Origin: a virus
Reading direction: 5' to 3' (one strand)
IMG/VR virus record: IMGVR_UViG_3300047471_000082
Span: 1 to 41,749 of that record
Length of the DNA stretch: 41,749 bases
Shown here piece after piece: positions 1-7,102 of the stretch. How positions within the stretch are numbered: position 1 is the first letter of the stretch; each line of letters opens with the position of its first letter. A model generated the notes under the pieces. That model saw only the letters and a program-made list of their open reading frames with translations. It made no database searches and was not told the origin of the DNA. The position numbers were made by a program, and so were the translations under genes.

Positions 1-318
1 GGCGGCACGGTCCACATGCCGATTCATGAGGTCGCTGTAGGCCGGCACAGACGGCTCCTTTTCCCAAACCTCCAGGATCAAGCGGCCTTCGTCTTGGCCT
101 TCGAGCACACTATCGAGTTCGTCCGCGCTGACTTTCTCGAACTTCCCGCCAGCTTTGGCGCGTTTGACGAGGTATTTGATGCCCGTGGCGTTCTTGATTT
201 GCGCTTCGGTCATCGCCTCCATGTGGCGGTCGATGATGGCGCGGAGGGCTTCACGGGCTAAGGCTTTATCGCGCGTGGGCTTATAGGTGACGCCCTTCTG
301 AGGACCGCGCTTGCCCAT
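1..318 (-). CDS. terS: Probable small terminase subunit, N-terminal 106 codons (cut by window edge)
   Basis: ATG at 318 opens a frame that runs uninterrupted off the left edge. The product begins MGKRGPQKGVTYKPTR, a basic start typical of phage small terminases, followed by helices and a segment reading SDLMNRHVDR that resembles the end of such domains before their C-terminal tail. It would recognise phage DNA and load the large terminase. The right edge of the window (41660-41749) holds an in-frame tail that ends just before the large terminase gene. Joining the edges gives a 135-residue protein, a normal size for this family. The family call rests on pattern, size and position next to terL; no structural motif is decisive. 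Confidence 0.6.
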   Translation of the reverse strand, partial: MGKRGPQKGVTYKPTRDKALAREALRAIIDRHMEAMTEAQIKNATGIKYLVKRAKAGGKFEKVSADELDSVLEGQDEGRLILEVWEKEPSVPAYSDLMNRHVDRAA

Positions 319-335
319 GCGGAATGTTTCTGAAG

Positions 336-515
336 TTACGGCTTCTGCTTGTTGTCGGTCTGGACGGGGCCGAATTGACTCTTGCCCATGACCTTGGCCT
401 TGACAATCGGGGGCGCAGATTCGGGCGTCTGCATATCAACGGGAGGCTGCGGATACGGACTGACTGATTCCGGATCGGCTTTAGGCTGCGTCTTGGCTTT
501 GGGGAACTTCGGCAT
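336..515 (-). CDS. Small proline-rich protein, 59 aa
   Basis: ATG at 515 begins two bases after the preceding stop (518-520) and the frame ends TAA at 336. The product starts MPKFPKAKTQ and is rich in proline, lysine and glutamine, with no hydrophobic segment, so it is probably disordered. It shares the start MPKF with the upstream 83-residue protein. It sits directly before the small terminase gene. Function unknown. Confidence 0.6.
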   Translation of the reverse strand: MPKFPKAKTQPKADPESVSPYPQPPVDMQTPESAPPIVKAKVMGKSQFGPVQTDNKQKP

Positions 516-517
516 GA

Positions 518-769
518 CTACTTCCCGTGGACCAGGCCCTTGTGGACCTTCACGTTGCCGCCATGGTGGGCCATGAAGCCTGATGCCCTGTGGCCGTGCG
601 GGAGATGCGAGGTGTGGCCGACCTTGGCGTCATGCTTGGCCTGCATTGCCGTTCCGAGATCCGTTTCCTTGTTCCCGTGCATCGCGCCGAGTTTGTTCAT
701 GACCATATATGGGATTTTGCTATTCTGCCCATACTTAGATTTAAGTTTTTCTTCAAGAAACTTTGGCAT
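518..769 (-). CDS. Small phage protein with histidine-rich tail, 83 aa
   Basis: Starts ATG at 769, overlapping the end of the LAGLIDADG gene by 17 nt. The first half (MPKFLEEKLKSKYG, then MNKLGAMHGNKET and AMQAKHDAK) resembles a small conserved protein found near terminase genes in many tailed phages. The last 40 residues are rich in histidine and glycine (for example HTSHLPHGHR and MAHHGG), which could bind metal. No enzyme motif is visible. The overlap suggests the upstream nuclease was inserted very close to this gene's start. Function unknown. Confidence 0.7.
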   Translation of the reverse strand: MPKFLEEKLKSKYGQNSKIPYMVMNKLGAMHGNKETDLGTAMQAKHDAKVGHTSHLPHGHRASGFMAHHGGNVKVHKGLVHGK

Positions 770-1184
770 GGAATCTCCCAGTTTCTAGGTTGCGGATTCG
801 CTGGACGGTTGCGAGATGTCGCCGTTGACTTTCTTTGCCCTCTGCCCGGAGACGCTGGTCAGTAGCAAGCGCCTCTCCAACTTGAAGCCTTCGTCGTGGG
901 CTGCGAAGGTATGGATACATGCGAGTGAGCACATCTCGGGCCGACTTAGACGCTGCCACCCAGTGAAAGCCCTGCCAACTCTTTGAGAAGTGAATGCTCC
1001 CTACGCCAGTGATCCGCTTTGCCTCGTCGAGCATGTCGCGCTCTTTTTGGGCGATAGTCATGACTAGGCGATCCCGATTAATTCGTCCTTCTCGCTTATC
1101 CGTAGAAGGGTAATTTCCGGCCGTTCCTTCCCCCTCAAAGAGTCCGGCAAGCCAAGACCAATCGTCGCCGATGGGGGTAGTCAT
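753..1184 (-). CDS. LAGLIDADG homing endonuclease, single motif
   Basis: The protein (143 aa from ATG at 1184) has one LAGLIDADG-type motif near the N terminus, WLAGLFEGEG at residues 11-20. It is followed by a core strand and helix RLVMTIAQKERDML, a VGSI turn and a second helix ending MYPYLRSPRR, the usual order of the fold. Single-motif members act as homodimers that cut long asymmetric sites and spread their own gene. It lies between small genes upstream of the terminase. An in-frame TTG four codons earlier (1196) is also possible; neither start has a strong ribosome binding site. Confidence 0.85.
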   Translation of the reverse strand: MTTPIGDDWSWLAGLFEGEGTAGNYPSTDKREGRINRDRLVMTIAQKERDMLDEAKRITGVGSIHFSKSWQGFHWVAASKSARDVLTRMYPYLRSPRRRLQVGEALATDQRLRAEGKESQRRHLATVQRIRNLETGRFHAKVS

Positions 1185-1209
1185 AATGAGCGCCAAAAGA
1201 GTAACACAA

Positions 1210-1377
1210 CTATGGCGTCGGCGTCAGCCGGCAATCTTTCGCGTCGATAAGTTTCAGTGGATTGATCGTCGCCCGAATGACCTCAGGCGATAACCACCGC
1301 GCACAACCCCATGCTGCGGCATAGGCCAGTCCGCGAGAGCGGCGTTTGCGCCGACGGCGATTCGCTTTATGTGGCAC
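1210..1377 (-). CDS. Basic microprotein ending CRLTPTP, 55 aa
   Basis: GTG at 1377 lies 8 nt after the stop of the 494-residue gene. The N terminus is extremely basic (KANRRRRKRRSR at residues 4-15), followed by a hydrophobic stretch LAYAAAWGCARWL that could bind membrane or nucleic acid. Its last seven residues, CRLTPTP, are identical to the last seven of the upstream gene product, and the DNA there is also similar. This may be a decayed or duplicated copy of that C terminus, or a conserved tag. Function unknown. Confidence 0.5.
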   Translation of the reverse strand: MPHKANRRRRKRRSRGLAYAAAWGCARWLSPEVIRATINPLKLIDAKDCRLTPTP

Positions 1378-1385
1378 CGCTTATC

Positions 1386-2870
1386 TCAAGGCGTGGGCGT
1401 CAGTCGGCAGTATTCCGCGACGTAAGCCTTCATCTGCGGACCCGCGCCACGCCACCGAGTAAACCACACACAGACAGGCCGCAACTCACGGTGCAACTGT
1501 TCCGCCTTCTGCACCACGGCGCGGAACTTCTCCGGGTCTTTGCCGAGCACTTGCAGGTTCACGCAGATGTTGAAGCGGTGGTCCTTCGCGTAGAAGGCGC
1601 GCACTTGATGTTCGAAGTCCGCGACGTTCTCGACCGCGTGAGCTTGTAGAATCGGCACCACACCTGCGGCTTTGGCCTTGTCGTAGGCATCGAGGGCCAA
1701 CGTGATTTGATTCGGGTCATGCACGTCGTCATGGTGAATCTCGAGCGGTCGACTGAGGCGCTTGGCGAGGGCAATGGAGGCGTCGAGCGTGCCGGCGGCG
1801 GCTTTCTCAGTCGAGTATTTGACGCAGAGCCAAGTGCGGCCGACCATCGTATTCTCGTAAGGTGCGCCTTCGCCCACGGGCAAGCTCATGTCGTCCGTGG
1901 ACGTGGGCGACCAATAACAGTTGCCGGGGCGTCTGCCGAGTTCAGGCGGTCCATCGGTGCAGCCCACGCGGGCCGGTGGCAGGGCTGAGAGCGGCAAGGG
2001 CAGGTAGAGGTCATTCGTCGTCGAGGGCGGCGGGATGACGACGGGAGGCGGCTCTACGGGCTTGGAGGTGTCGATCTTCGGCAGGGCATCAATCTGCGCC
2101 AGCGTCAGCGTCAGGTCCGTGACGGAACCGAAGGGTTCGCCCTCATTGTTCGCCCATGCGAATCGCACTGCACCACTGATCCGCTGACGGGCATCTTGAT
2201 TGAAAGCGAGCGCGCCCTGACTGATGACCGCCGCCATCCAACTATCCACGTGGCGCAGCGTTACCAGCGTGGCGTTGTCTTGTTCGAGTAGGTAGATCAG
2301 GCCGTTGATCCAAACCACGACGCACTGCGTCACGTCGCTTCGGCGTTTGTAGGTCGCTGACCACGGCGCTCCGTTCACGCCGTAGAGACTCCAGCCCACG
2401 CCCGTTTCCGCGAAGCACAAGACGCCGTTGCGGAAGTTCGATCCGCGTTGAGTCGCCACGCCGGTGTTAATCAGCGAGAGATGCGCTCCATTGGGCCAGG
2501 TGATTTCCACGGTCCCGCCGGCTTGGTAGACGTAGGTCGCGCCGTAGCCGGATTCGTCCACGCCTAGCGGATAGAGGCCGTTAATCTGACCTCGTGCGGA
2601 ATCGTAGAACCGCTCCAGTGTGCCCTGATACATCCACCGACCGCCGCCGGCCATCGGCCAGGAGACGCCATCGGCGTTAAGAACGGGGAGTCCCGGTGCG
2701 TTTGAGACGAGCGCACAAGCATCCGTGCATTGCTGACCGCCGTTGAGGTTGTCTGTGATGAACGGGAAGGGTCCGATGCAGCCGAAGCCTATCGCTTGCC
2801 CGTTCAGGTAAGCGACCCCACCGCCGCGACCGTAACTGAGTGATTCACCGTCGGCTGAGATGATCGGCAT
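1386..2870 (-). CDS. Large two-domain protein, possible virion or carbohydrate-active protein, 494 aa
   Basis: ATG at 2870 has a good ribosome binding site (AAGGAGACGTAG upstream). Residues 1-270 are rich in glycine and aromatic residues with strand-like repeats (GGGVAYLNGQ, GGRWMYQGTL), as in beta-propeller or tail-associated domains. A proline linker (PVEPPPVVIPPPS) leads to a C-terminal half with alternating helices and strands (ALAKRLSRPLEIHHDD, YDKAKAAGVVPILQAH) that could be a TIM-barrel-like hydrolase fold. No catalytic motif is certain. It is the only large gene in a stretch of small early genes upstream of the terminase. It ends in CRLTPTP, shared with the next gene. A tail-associated depolymerase is possible but unproven. 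Confidence 0.7.
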   Translation of the reverse strand: MPIISADGESLSYGRGGGVAYLNGQAIGFGCIGPFPFITDNLNGGQQCTDACALVSNAPGLPVLNADGVSWPMAGGGRWMYQGTLERFYDSARGQINGLYPLGVDESGYGATYVYQAGGTVEITWPNGAHLSLINTGVATQRGSNFRNGVLCFAETGVGWSLYGVNGAPWSATYKRRSDVTQCVVVWINGLIYLLEQDNATLVTLRHVDSWMAAVISQGALAFNQDARQRISGAVRFAWANNEGEPFGSVTDLTLTLAQIDALPKIDTSKPVEPPPVVIPPPSTTNDLYLPLPLSALPPARVGCTDGPPELGRRPGNCYWSPTSTDDMSLPVGEGAPYENTMVGRTWLCVKYSTEKAAAGTLDASIALAKRLSRPLEIHHDDVHDPNQITLALDAYDKAKAAGVVPILQAHAVENVADFEHQVRAFYAKDHRFNICVNLQVLGKDPEKFRAVVQKAEQLHRELRPVCVWFTRWRGAGPQMKAYVAEYCRLTPTP

Positions 2871-3077
2871 CTACGTCTCCTTCGTCCGCTTTCCGCAGCG
2901 GCAGCGCGTATCGTTGTCCACGCAGAGGACGTGCAGATCGCCGCACTGTTCTTCCGGCGTGCAGGGTCCGCTGTTCTTCACCTCGTTCTCGCGCAGGACG
3001 TGGCGATACTCCAGCATGTAGGCTCCCCATGCTCGTCGTTGCTGATACTCAGCCCAACACTTCTCGCACGCAGCCAT
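2871..3077 (-). CDS. Small cysteine-rich, probable zinc-binding protein, 68 aa
   Basis: The product has MAACEKCWAEYQQR at the start and two more clusters, CTPEEQCGD and RCRCGKR, so four to six cysteines could hold zinc. Small proteins of this pattern are frequent in the early regions of phages of Gram-negative hosts. It starts ATG at 3077, just after the TAA of the upstream gene, and its stop abuts the next gene's start at 2870. Role unknown, possibly nucleic acid binding. Confidence 0.7.
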   Translation of the reverse strand: MAACEKCWAEYQQRRAWGAYMLEYRHVLRENEVKNSGPCTPEEQCGDLHVLCVDNDTRCRCGKRTKET

Positions 3078-3079
3078 AG

Positions 3080-3631
3080 TTATACCTTCGTCTCCGTGGG
3101 CGGCAAGGGCAACCAGCCATCAACGTCGCCAACGTCATCGTGACAGATTGGCGCATCCTGATTGAACCAGTAGCCGCCATCTTCCGGGTCATCGCTGTTC
3201 CATTGCCACGTCACGTAACGCGCTTCGGAAACTAGCCGCACAAGGATGCGCGTTCCATCCTTCGGGGCCGTGTCCATCGGTTGCCACGCCCTCTCCGGCT
3301 CCGAGGGAGCGGCAGCAAAGCCCATGTCAAACCCTTCTCCGAGAATGCCCATCTCGTGTGCGGCATCGTAAGGCTGCTCGGCCAACGGGAGGGCCTTGAA
3401 TACAGCATCCATCTGAAGCACAAGGTCAACGGCCTTGGCTCGCTCAGTCTGAAAGTTCGTCACCATTAACTGCTTGTGCAACTGTTCCAGCGCCCGGATC
3501 GCCGCCAGCGCCGTCTGCTGATCGGCCAGTTCCTTGGCGGCTTCAGTCAGTAGATCGGTGATGTGCGGATCGTTGTAGCGTTCCAGTTCCGTGTTCAGCC
3601 GTTCCGTCAGCGGGGTCTCTGGGGCCTTCAT
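3080..3631 (-). CDS. DUF551-like early protein, 183 aa
   Basis: The C-terminal 65 residues read WQPMDTAPKDGTRILV followed by a tryptophan-rich strand and GWLPLPP, the hallmark of the DUF551 family common in phages and prophages. The N-terminal 100 residues are helical (ELADQQTALAAIRALEQLHK) and probably a coiled coil. ATG at 3631 overlaps the upstream stop in an ATGA junction. No biochemical role is established for DUF551. The upstream 150-residue protein (9270-9722) has a related C-terminal domain. Confidence 0.75.
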   Translation of the reverse strand: MKAPETPLTERLNTELERYNDPHITDLLTEAAKELADQQTALAAIRALEQLHKQLMVTNFQTERAKAVDLVLQMDAVFKALPLAEQPYDAAHEMGILGEGFDMGFAAAPSEPERAWQPMDTAPKDGTRILVRLVSEARYVTWQWNSDDPEDGGYWFNQDAPICHDDVGDVDGWLPLPPTETKV

Positions 3632-3816
3632 CGGATCACCTCACGGCGCAGTCTTGCCATTTCGCGGTATTGCTCGATGAGTTCAGGGAACCCGTCGCGC
3701 AGCCGCTTGCGGTTGTCATCGTCAGCCGCTTGATAACAGCGCGCCCACGCCTGCGCGAAACTCCCACCGTAGGTCAGCATCGTGTCGATGATGCCGTCTG
3801 TGTCGTTGATGCTCAT
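3628..3816 (-). CDS. Small conserved early protein, 62 aa
   Basis: The product contains MLTYGGSFAQAWARCYQAADDDNRKRL, with residues resembling small phage proteins that share a YGGSFxxA core and an alanine/aspartate helix. It is a compact helical protein without cysteines or membrane segments. ATG at 3816 overlaps the previous stop by 4 nt, and its own stop overlaps the next start by 4 nt, so translation is probably coupled. Function unknown. Confidence 0.7.
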   Translation of the reverse strand: MSINDTDGIIDTMLTYGGSFAQAWARCYQAADDDNRKRLRDGFPELIEQYREMARLRREVIR

Positions 3817-3983
3817 TCCCCTGCCTCCGGTCCCGGCGACGGGCGCGGCTCCAACATGGCGAATAGTGTCTCAGCTTCCTTGCGGTTGATGGGCGCGCAC
3901 GCGGACTGCGCCGTCCACGCGATGAATGTCCGCAGCGTATATTGCAACGCCTTGATCTGCGCTTCTAAGTCCTTCTGGCTCAT
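3813..3983 (-). CDS. Small helical protein, 56 aa
   Basis: ATG at 3983 follows the upstream TAG (3984-3986) directly, and TGA at 3813-3815 overlaps the next ATG by 4 nt. The product MSQKDLEAQIKALQYTLR continues as one amphipathic helix and ends in a proline-rich tail (RPSPGPEAGE). No known domain. Its fit into the packed gene string and the coupled junction support it as real. Confidence 0.65.
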   Translation of the reverse strand: MSQKDLEAQIKALQYTLRTFIAWTAQSACAPINRKEAETLFAMLEPRPSPGPEAGE

Positions 3984-4379
3984 CTAGTCCTCCACGCGGC
4001 GGTCAGGACGCCGATGTTCGGTGATGGTTCCGCCGATGGTTGTCCAGATGCGAGGGCCGGGGTATTGCGCCAACCATGCTTCGACGGCAGACATCACTTG
4101 CAACCTCAGTTCAACGAGCGAGGCTTGCGAATGGTCGAATACGTTGTCCTCGTGGTGGCCCACGCCTTCGTCCTCAGATGCGCGTTCTTCGGCCGCGTCG
4201 ATGTCAGCCTCAATAAGATGGGCCTTCACGCTGACCTGCTGATTCACGATGAACACCACCTCGGCTTCAGGACATTCCGCGAACGCATAGGCGGCGGCTT
4301 CCTCGCGTGTCTCGCCTTTGGCGTTCCACCACGTTTCATCCGTGCGGTCGAGTGCGTAGCCGAACAGTTCATCAGCCAT
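3984..4379 (-). CDS. Acidic hypothetical protein, 131 aa
   Basis: Starts ATG at 4379 (MADELFGYALDRTDETWWNA). The N-terminal part looks like a small alpha/beta domain, the middle is strongly acidic (EADIDAAEERASEDEGVGHHEDN), and the C terminus ends in a basic and acidic mix (EHRRPDRRVED). No recognised family or catalytic motif. High acidity is common in early phage proteins that mimic DNA or bind host proteins, but nothing here proves that. Confidence 0.6.
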   Translation of the reverse strand: MADELFGYALDRTDETWWNAKGETREEAAAYAFAECPEAEVVFIVNQQVSVKAHLIEADIDAAEERASEDEGVGHHEDNVFDHSQASLVELRLQVMSAVEAWLAQYPGPRIWTTIGGTITEHRRPDRRVED

Positions 4380-4385
4380 CTCGCG

Positions 4386-4604
4386 TCAGCCTTTCCCGGT
4401 GAATGACGCCTGCGTAATGCCGGTCGGGGGTTGCACCTGTTCCAGCGTCACTGTGATGGACCGGATTGTTTTGGACATGCCGAAGTCAATCTCGGCGGCT
4501 TTGCGAAGCACATTCGCCGCGTAAAAGTCCGAGATGTAAATCGTCAGCGGCGACTCGTTGGCGAAGTCGAACACCACGCGCCATTTCGGAAGCACCTGAA
4601 TCAT
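4386..4604 (-). CDS. Small beta-rich protein, 72 aa
   Basis: ATG at 4604 has an upstream GAGGGG. The sequence (MIQVLPKWRVVFDFANESPL, then IRSITVTLEQV) suggests a small beta-sandwich or OB-like fold. It has no cysteines or membrane segment. Its last codons and stop lie in a 16-nt sequence that is repeated exactly at the end of the upstream gene, so both proteins end in TGKG. Function unknown. Confidence 0.6.
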   Translation of the reverse strand: MIQVLPKWRVVFDFANESPLTIYISDFYAANVLRKAAEIDFGMSKTIRSITVTLEQVQPPTGITQASFTGKG

Positions 4605-4616
4605 CTGTCAGTCCCC

Positions 4617-5438
4617 TCAGCCTTTCCCGGTGTGCCGCTCGCGCACCACCAACACGAAATACTGACATCCGCATTCGACAATCAAGCACGGAGGACTGTC
4701 GCCATCACCGTGATTCGTGCGCGAATGTCCGCACTGGCAGATGTTCCACGTAGAACGCGCCGACTCGTCAGCCTTGGCCTGTGCATCCGCTTCTTCAGTA
4801 ACCTGCTTGTGCCACAAGGCCGAGGCATCACCGATGAAGGGTTCTGCTAGCAACTGCTTCGCGGCCAGCGCGGACTCGGCGGCTTCAGCACGCTTCAACG
4901 CTTCCCGATGACCCTCTTGCGCCAGTCTCATGTTCGCTTCATCGGCGGCGCGGCGTTCCTCTTTCGCCGCCAGTTGTGCCGTCAGCGTGTGCCGCTCGCG
5001 CACCAGACGGGCATAGTCCGTGAGCATGTCCGATATTTCGGTACAAAGTTGCCCAGACAGACACGCTGGCCCATACTCAATAATCGTTTGAGCGTGCGCG
5101 TCAATTTCCTCCGCCGTGAACGCCTCCACTGGGGCCTCCGAGGGCGCAGGATTGATCTGGCTTTCGAGCGCAGTAAACAGCGACGGCAAGGCGTTCCGCA
5201 TCGCGGCGATGAGTTTCCCGTTGGCTTCTTCGCGCTCATACTTACCGCGCGTGCAAGCCAGTCCGCAGATGGATAGATACTCTGGCTCCCCTTCTCGCCT
5301 AACGTCATGCGACTCAGTTTCGCCCTTGAGCATGATCTTGGCGTTGATTGCCAAACGCTCATAGACCCACGGTCCCGGAGTCGCCTTCGCGTCCAGTTCT
5401 CGCAGTTTCAGCAGCGTCGTCCGGTCGAGGTCAGGCAT
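4617..5438 (-). CDS. ATPGPW-domain early protein with C-terminal zinc ribbon, 273 aa
   Basis: Residues 8-25 (KLRELDAKATPGPW) match the N-terminal signature of Ead/Ea22-like and related early phage proteins. The centre is a long coiled coil (residues about 130-200, rich in Ala, Glu and Arg). The C terminus has a cysteine pattern, ICQCGHSRTNHG then CLIVECGC, typical of a small zinc ribbon. ATG at 5438 follows GGGAG. Genes of this type sit in accessory early regions and their roles are not established. It ends in the TGKG repeat shared with the next gene. Confidence 0.75.
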   Translation of the reverse strand: MPDLDRTTLLKLRELDAKATPGPWVYERLAINAKIMLKGETESHDVRREGEPEYLSICGLACTRGKYEREEANGKLIAAMRNALPSLFTALESQINPAPSEAPVEAFTAEEIDAHAQTIIEYGPACLSGQLCTEISDMLTDYARLVRERHTLTAQLAAKEERRAADEANMRLAQEGHREALKRAEAAESALAAKQLLAEPFIGDASALWHKQVTEEADAQAKADESARSTWNICQCGHSRTNHGDGDSPPCLIVECGCQYFVLVVRERHTGKG

Positions 5439-5453
5439 GGGTCAGGACTCCCT

Positions 5454-5798
5454 TTAGAGTTCGCGAATGTCGATGCCGTAGATGGCCTTGAGCAACTTGG
5501 CCTTGATGGCGAATACCCGCGTGCGAACGCCCTTCGAGTCAGCCGTGACGAATCGCCAACCCACGCGACCGTCAGCGGATTTGAATCGCTCCTCGAATTT
5601 GAAGTCAGCGCGATACTCGCAAATCTTCTGGCCGTTGATGACAAACGGATAGCGCGGCTGCAATTCCAGGTTGCGAATCTCGCCGGCCTTCTCGCGCAGG
5701 CGCAGGAAACCGTAGTGCGTGGCTTCCAACCGGCTGGCAAACCTGATGCCCTCAACTTCGGTCGGCTTCGCGTTGAACTTCGACCGGTGGCGCATCAT
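5454..5798 (-). CDS. DUF1064 family nuclease, Holliday-junction-resolvase-like
   Basis: The 114-residue product matches DUF1064: KFNAKPTEVEGIRFASRLEA at the start, then YRADFKFEE, then VTADSKGVRTRVF. These place E25, D65 and D87-x-K89 in the order expected for a PD-(D/E)XK nuclease core related to T7 endonuclease I. It would resolve branched DNA from replication and recombination before packaging, which fits a genome that also encodes Bet and NinB-like proteins. ATG at 5798 overlaps the preceding stop by 4 nt. The fold assignment comes from motifs; activity is inferred. Confidence 0.75.
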   Translation of the reverse strand: MMRHRSKFNAKPTEVEGIRFASRLEATHYGFLRLREKAGEIRNLELQPRYPFVINGQKICEYRADFKFEERFKSADGRVGWRFVTADSKGVRTRVFAIKAKLLKAIYGIDIREL

Positions 5799-5995
5799 CC
5801 GCGCACCGTTGAGCGATTGCTTGCCTCGACATGCTCGCGCAGTTGCTTCTGGAACATGACGCGCTCGTAGAGTTCGCGCTGACGCTCAGCATGCTGCTGC
5901 GCCTTGGTGAGCTTCACCAACTGCGGCGTATCGCCCATCCACACCATGCGGAAGGGGTTGCCATCGCCGTCGCGGTCGATCCGGTAGTGCCTCAT
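5795..5995 (-). CDS. Small helical protein, 66 aa
   Basis: The ATG at 5995 overlaps the HNH gene stop by 4 nt, which decides the start over longer in-frame options. The protein begins MRHYRIDRDGDGNPFRMVW, a short beta hairpin, then forms one long charged helix (KAQQHAERQRELYERVMFQK). It ends in a 4-nt overlap with the DUF1064 gene, so the two are probably co-translated. No known family. Confidence 0.65.
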   Translation of the reverse strand: MRHYRIDRDGDGNPFRMVWMGDTPQLVKLTKAQQHAERQRELYERVMFQKQLREHVEASNRSTVRG

Positions 5996-6432
5996 CGTTC
6001 CACCGACGATTCCCACACCCGCAGTAGATTGCGACTGCCGGATTCGTATTTGTAGAGCCGGAACGTGATCACCTCGTTCGCGTCCCCTTCGCACTCCAAG
6101 ACGCCGAGCTTGTGAATCAGATCGTGCGTGTGCGATGAAATGAGAATCAGGTTCTCTGGCGAGTCGTCCCCGCCTTGGCTCTTGTGAACCACATGGTGGA
6201 AATGGGCCGTGTCATCCAACGGAGACAAGCCCCGGCGCACGACCGGAGTATTGAATGCCCGGTCGAGTCCTCGGTCCCGCGCGAACACCGCGTCCTTCAC
6301 GTCCGCGAAGTCGTCAAACTGCTGGCGCTGTGCAGCCTTTATAGCGGCGTCCGTGGCCTTCCGTGCCGCCAGACGGCGCGTGAAACGTTCCATGCGTCCG
6401 CTTCCAGGCTCAGGCTTCGAGAGGTCGGTCAT
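5992..6432 (-). CDS. HNH endonuclease
   Basis: The 146-residue protein carries an HNH core: FHHVVHKSQGGDDSPENL at residues 78-95 with H79, H80, H83 and N94, followed by histidines H101, H103 and H107. There is no zinc ribbon. HNH enzymes nick or cut DNA, often as homing endonucleases or packaging nucleases; here the gene sits in the replication and recombination cluster, far from the terminase, so homing is more likely. ATG at 6432 has GAGG 8 nt upstream. It is followed by coupled small genes. Confidence 0.8.
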   Translation of the reverse strand: MTDLSKPEPGSGRMERFTRRLAARKATDAAIKAAQRQQFDDFADVKDAVFARDRGLDRAFNTPVVRRGLSPLDDTAHFHHVVHKSQGGDDSPENLILISSHTHDLIHKLGVLECEGDANEVITFRLYKYESGSRNLLRVWESSVER

Positions 6433-6497
6433 CGTGTGTCCCTCAGTCCCCTAGTTCAGAAATGGGCCCTGTTCAGTCCCGGCTCCGCGTGCCCCAA

Positions 6498-6635
6498 CTA
6501 CTGACGCTGCGCCGCGAGGCGTGACACCAGCGACTTGATGCTGATGCCGAGTTGCGCCGCGCTCACTTTCAACTGCTGATGCGCGTCGGCCTCAATCCGA
6601 ATCGTGACCGGCTTGCGCTTGGCTGCTTTCTTCAT
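6498..6635 (-). CDS. Ribbon-helix-helix DNA-binding regulator, 45 aa
   Basis: The product (MKKAAKRKPVTIRIEADAHQ onwards) has the Arc/CopG pattern: a basic arm, the strand VTIRIEA, helix QLKVSAAQLG, then ISIKSLVSRLAAQR. Such proteins bind operators as dimers or tetramers. The chosen ATG at 6635 lies 7 nt after a TACAAT -10 box, so a leaderless message is likely; two in-frame ATGs upstream (6644, 6653) overlap that promoter. Having its own promoter fits a regulator, probably of early genes. Confidence 0.75.
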   Translation of the reverse strand: MKKAAKRKPVTIRIEADAHQQLKVSAAQLGISIKSLVSRLAAQRQ

Positions 6636-6642
6636 GAGCCGC

Positions 6643-6672
6643 ATTGTAGGCATAAGACGCATTCGATTGCAA
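6643..6672 (-). promoter_or_regulatory. Candidate sigma70-type promoter for the ribbon-helix-helix gene
   Basis: On the minus strand TTGCAA (6667-6672) is separated by 18 bp from TACAAT (6643-6648). The gene's ATG begins 7 nt after the -10, so transcripts would start at or next to the start codon. The architecture matches the promoters at 12397-12485. Confidence 0.5.
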
Positions 6673-6753
6673 CTACTCCAACCCATCCAGCCGGTCCCGC
6701 CATACCTTCGCCGGTCCCGTGCCCTTGATGGCCGTGAACTTCGTCTCACGCAC
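6673..6753 (-). CDS. Possible microprotein, 26 aa
   Basis: GTG at 6753 overlaps the stop of the loader gene by 8 nt and the frame ends TAG at 6673. The product reads VRETKFTAIKGTGPAKVW and then a short charged helix. It fills the space before the ribbon-helix-helix promoter. It fits the compact gene string but is too short for certainty. Confidence 0.3.
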   Translation of the reverse strand: MRETKFTAIKGTGPAKVWRDRLDGLE

Positions 6754-7102
6754 GACGCCGCGCATGCACGTCCGCACGCAATCGTTCGACCCAGGTTCGC
6801 GCTTCCTCACGTGACAATGGTTCCGGTCGTGCTTCGCGGAGTTGCTTCGGCGCGTTCACTTGGTCGTCGTGGTCGCGCACGGCCTTGCATCGTTCGATGA
6901 TGATGCCGAGCGGCGGATACATCGGCTCGTAGTCGTTCTTTGGTTCACGCGCGAGTTGCTGACAGGCACGTTCTACGATGTCGGACGGAATGTGGCCGAG
7001 GCCGTCAAGGTAAACCTGCTGCGCGAGTTCGTCGATGGGCGATTGTCGGGCCGCGGCCAACTTCACAAGGGCCACGGTCTTGCGAGAGATTTCCGCGCTC
7101 AC
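6746..7102 (-). CDS. Probable helicase loader or replication accessory protein, 118 aa
   Basis: This helical protein (ISRKTVALVKLAAARQSP, then DIVERACQQLAREPKNDY and MYPPLGIIIERC) resembles small phage proteins encoded just after replisome-organiser genes, including the G39P-like helicase loader type. Its start overlaps the initiator stop by 4 nt, so the two are co-translated, as in lambda O/P-like pairs. It would bring the host replicative helicase to the initiator-bound origin. No ATPase motif is present, so it is not a DnaC-type loader. The role is inferred from pattern and position. Confidence 0.55.
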   Translation of the reverse strand: MSAEISRKTVALVKLAAARQSPIDELAQQVYLDGLGHIPSDIVERACQQLAREPKNDYEPMYPPLGIIIERCKAVRDHDDQVNAPKQLREARPEPLSREEARTWVERLRADVHARRRA

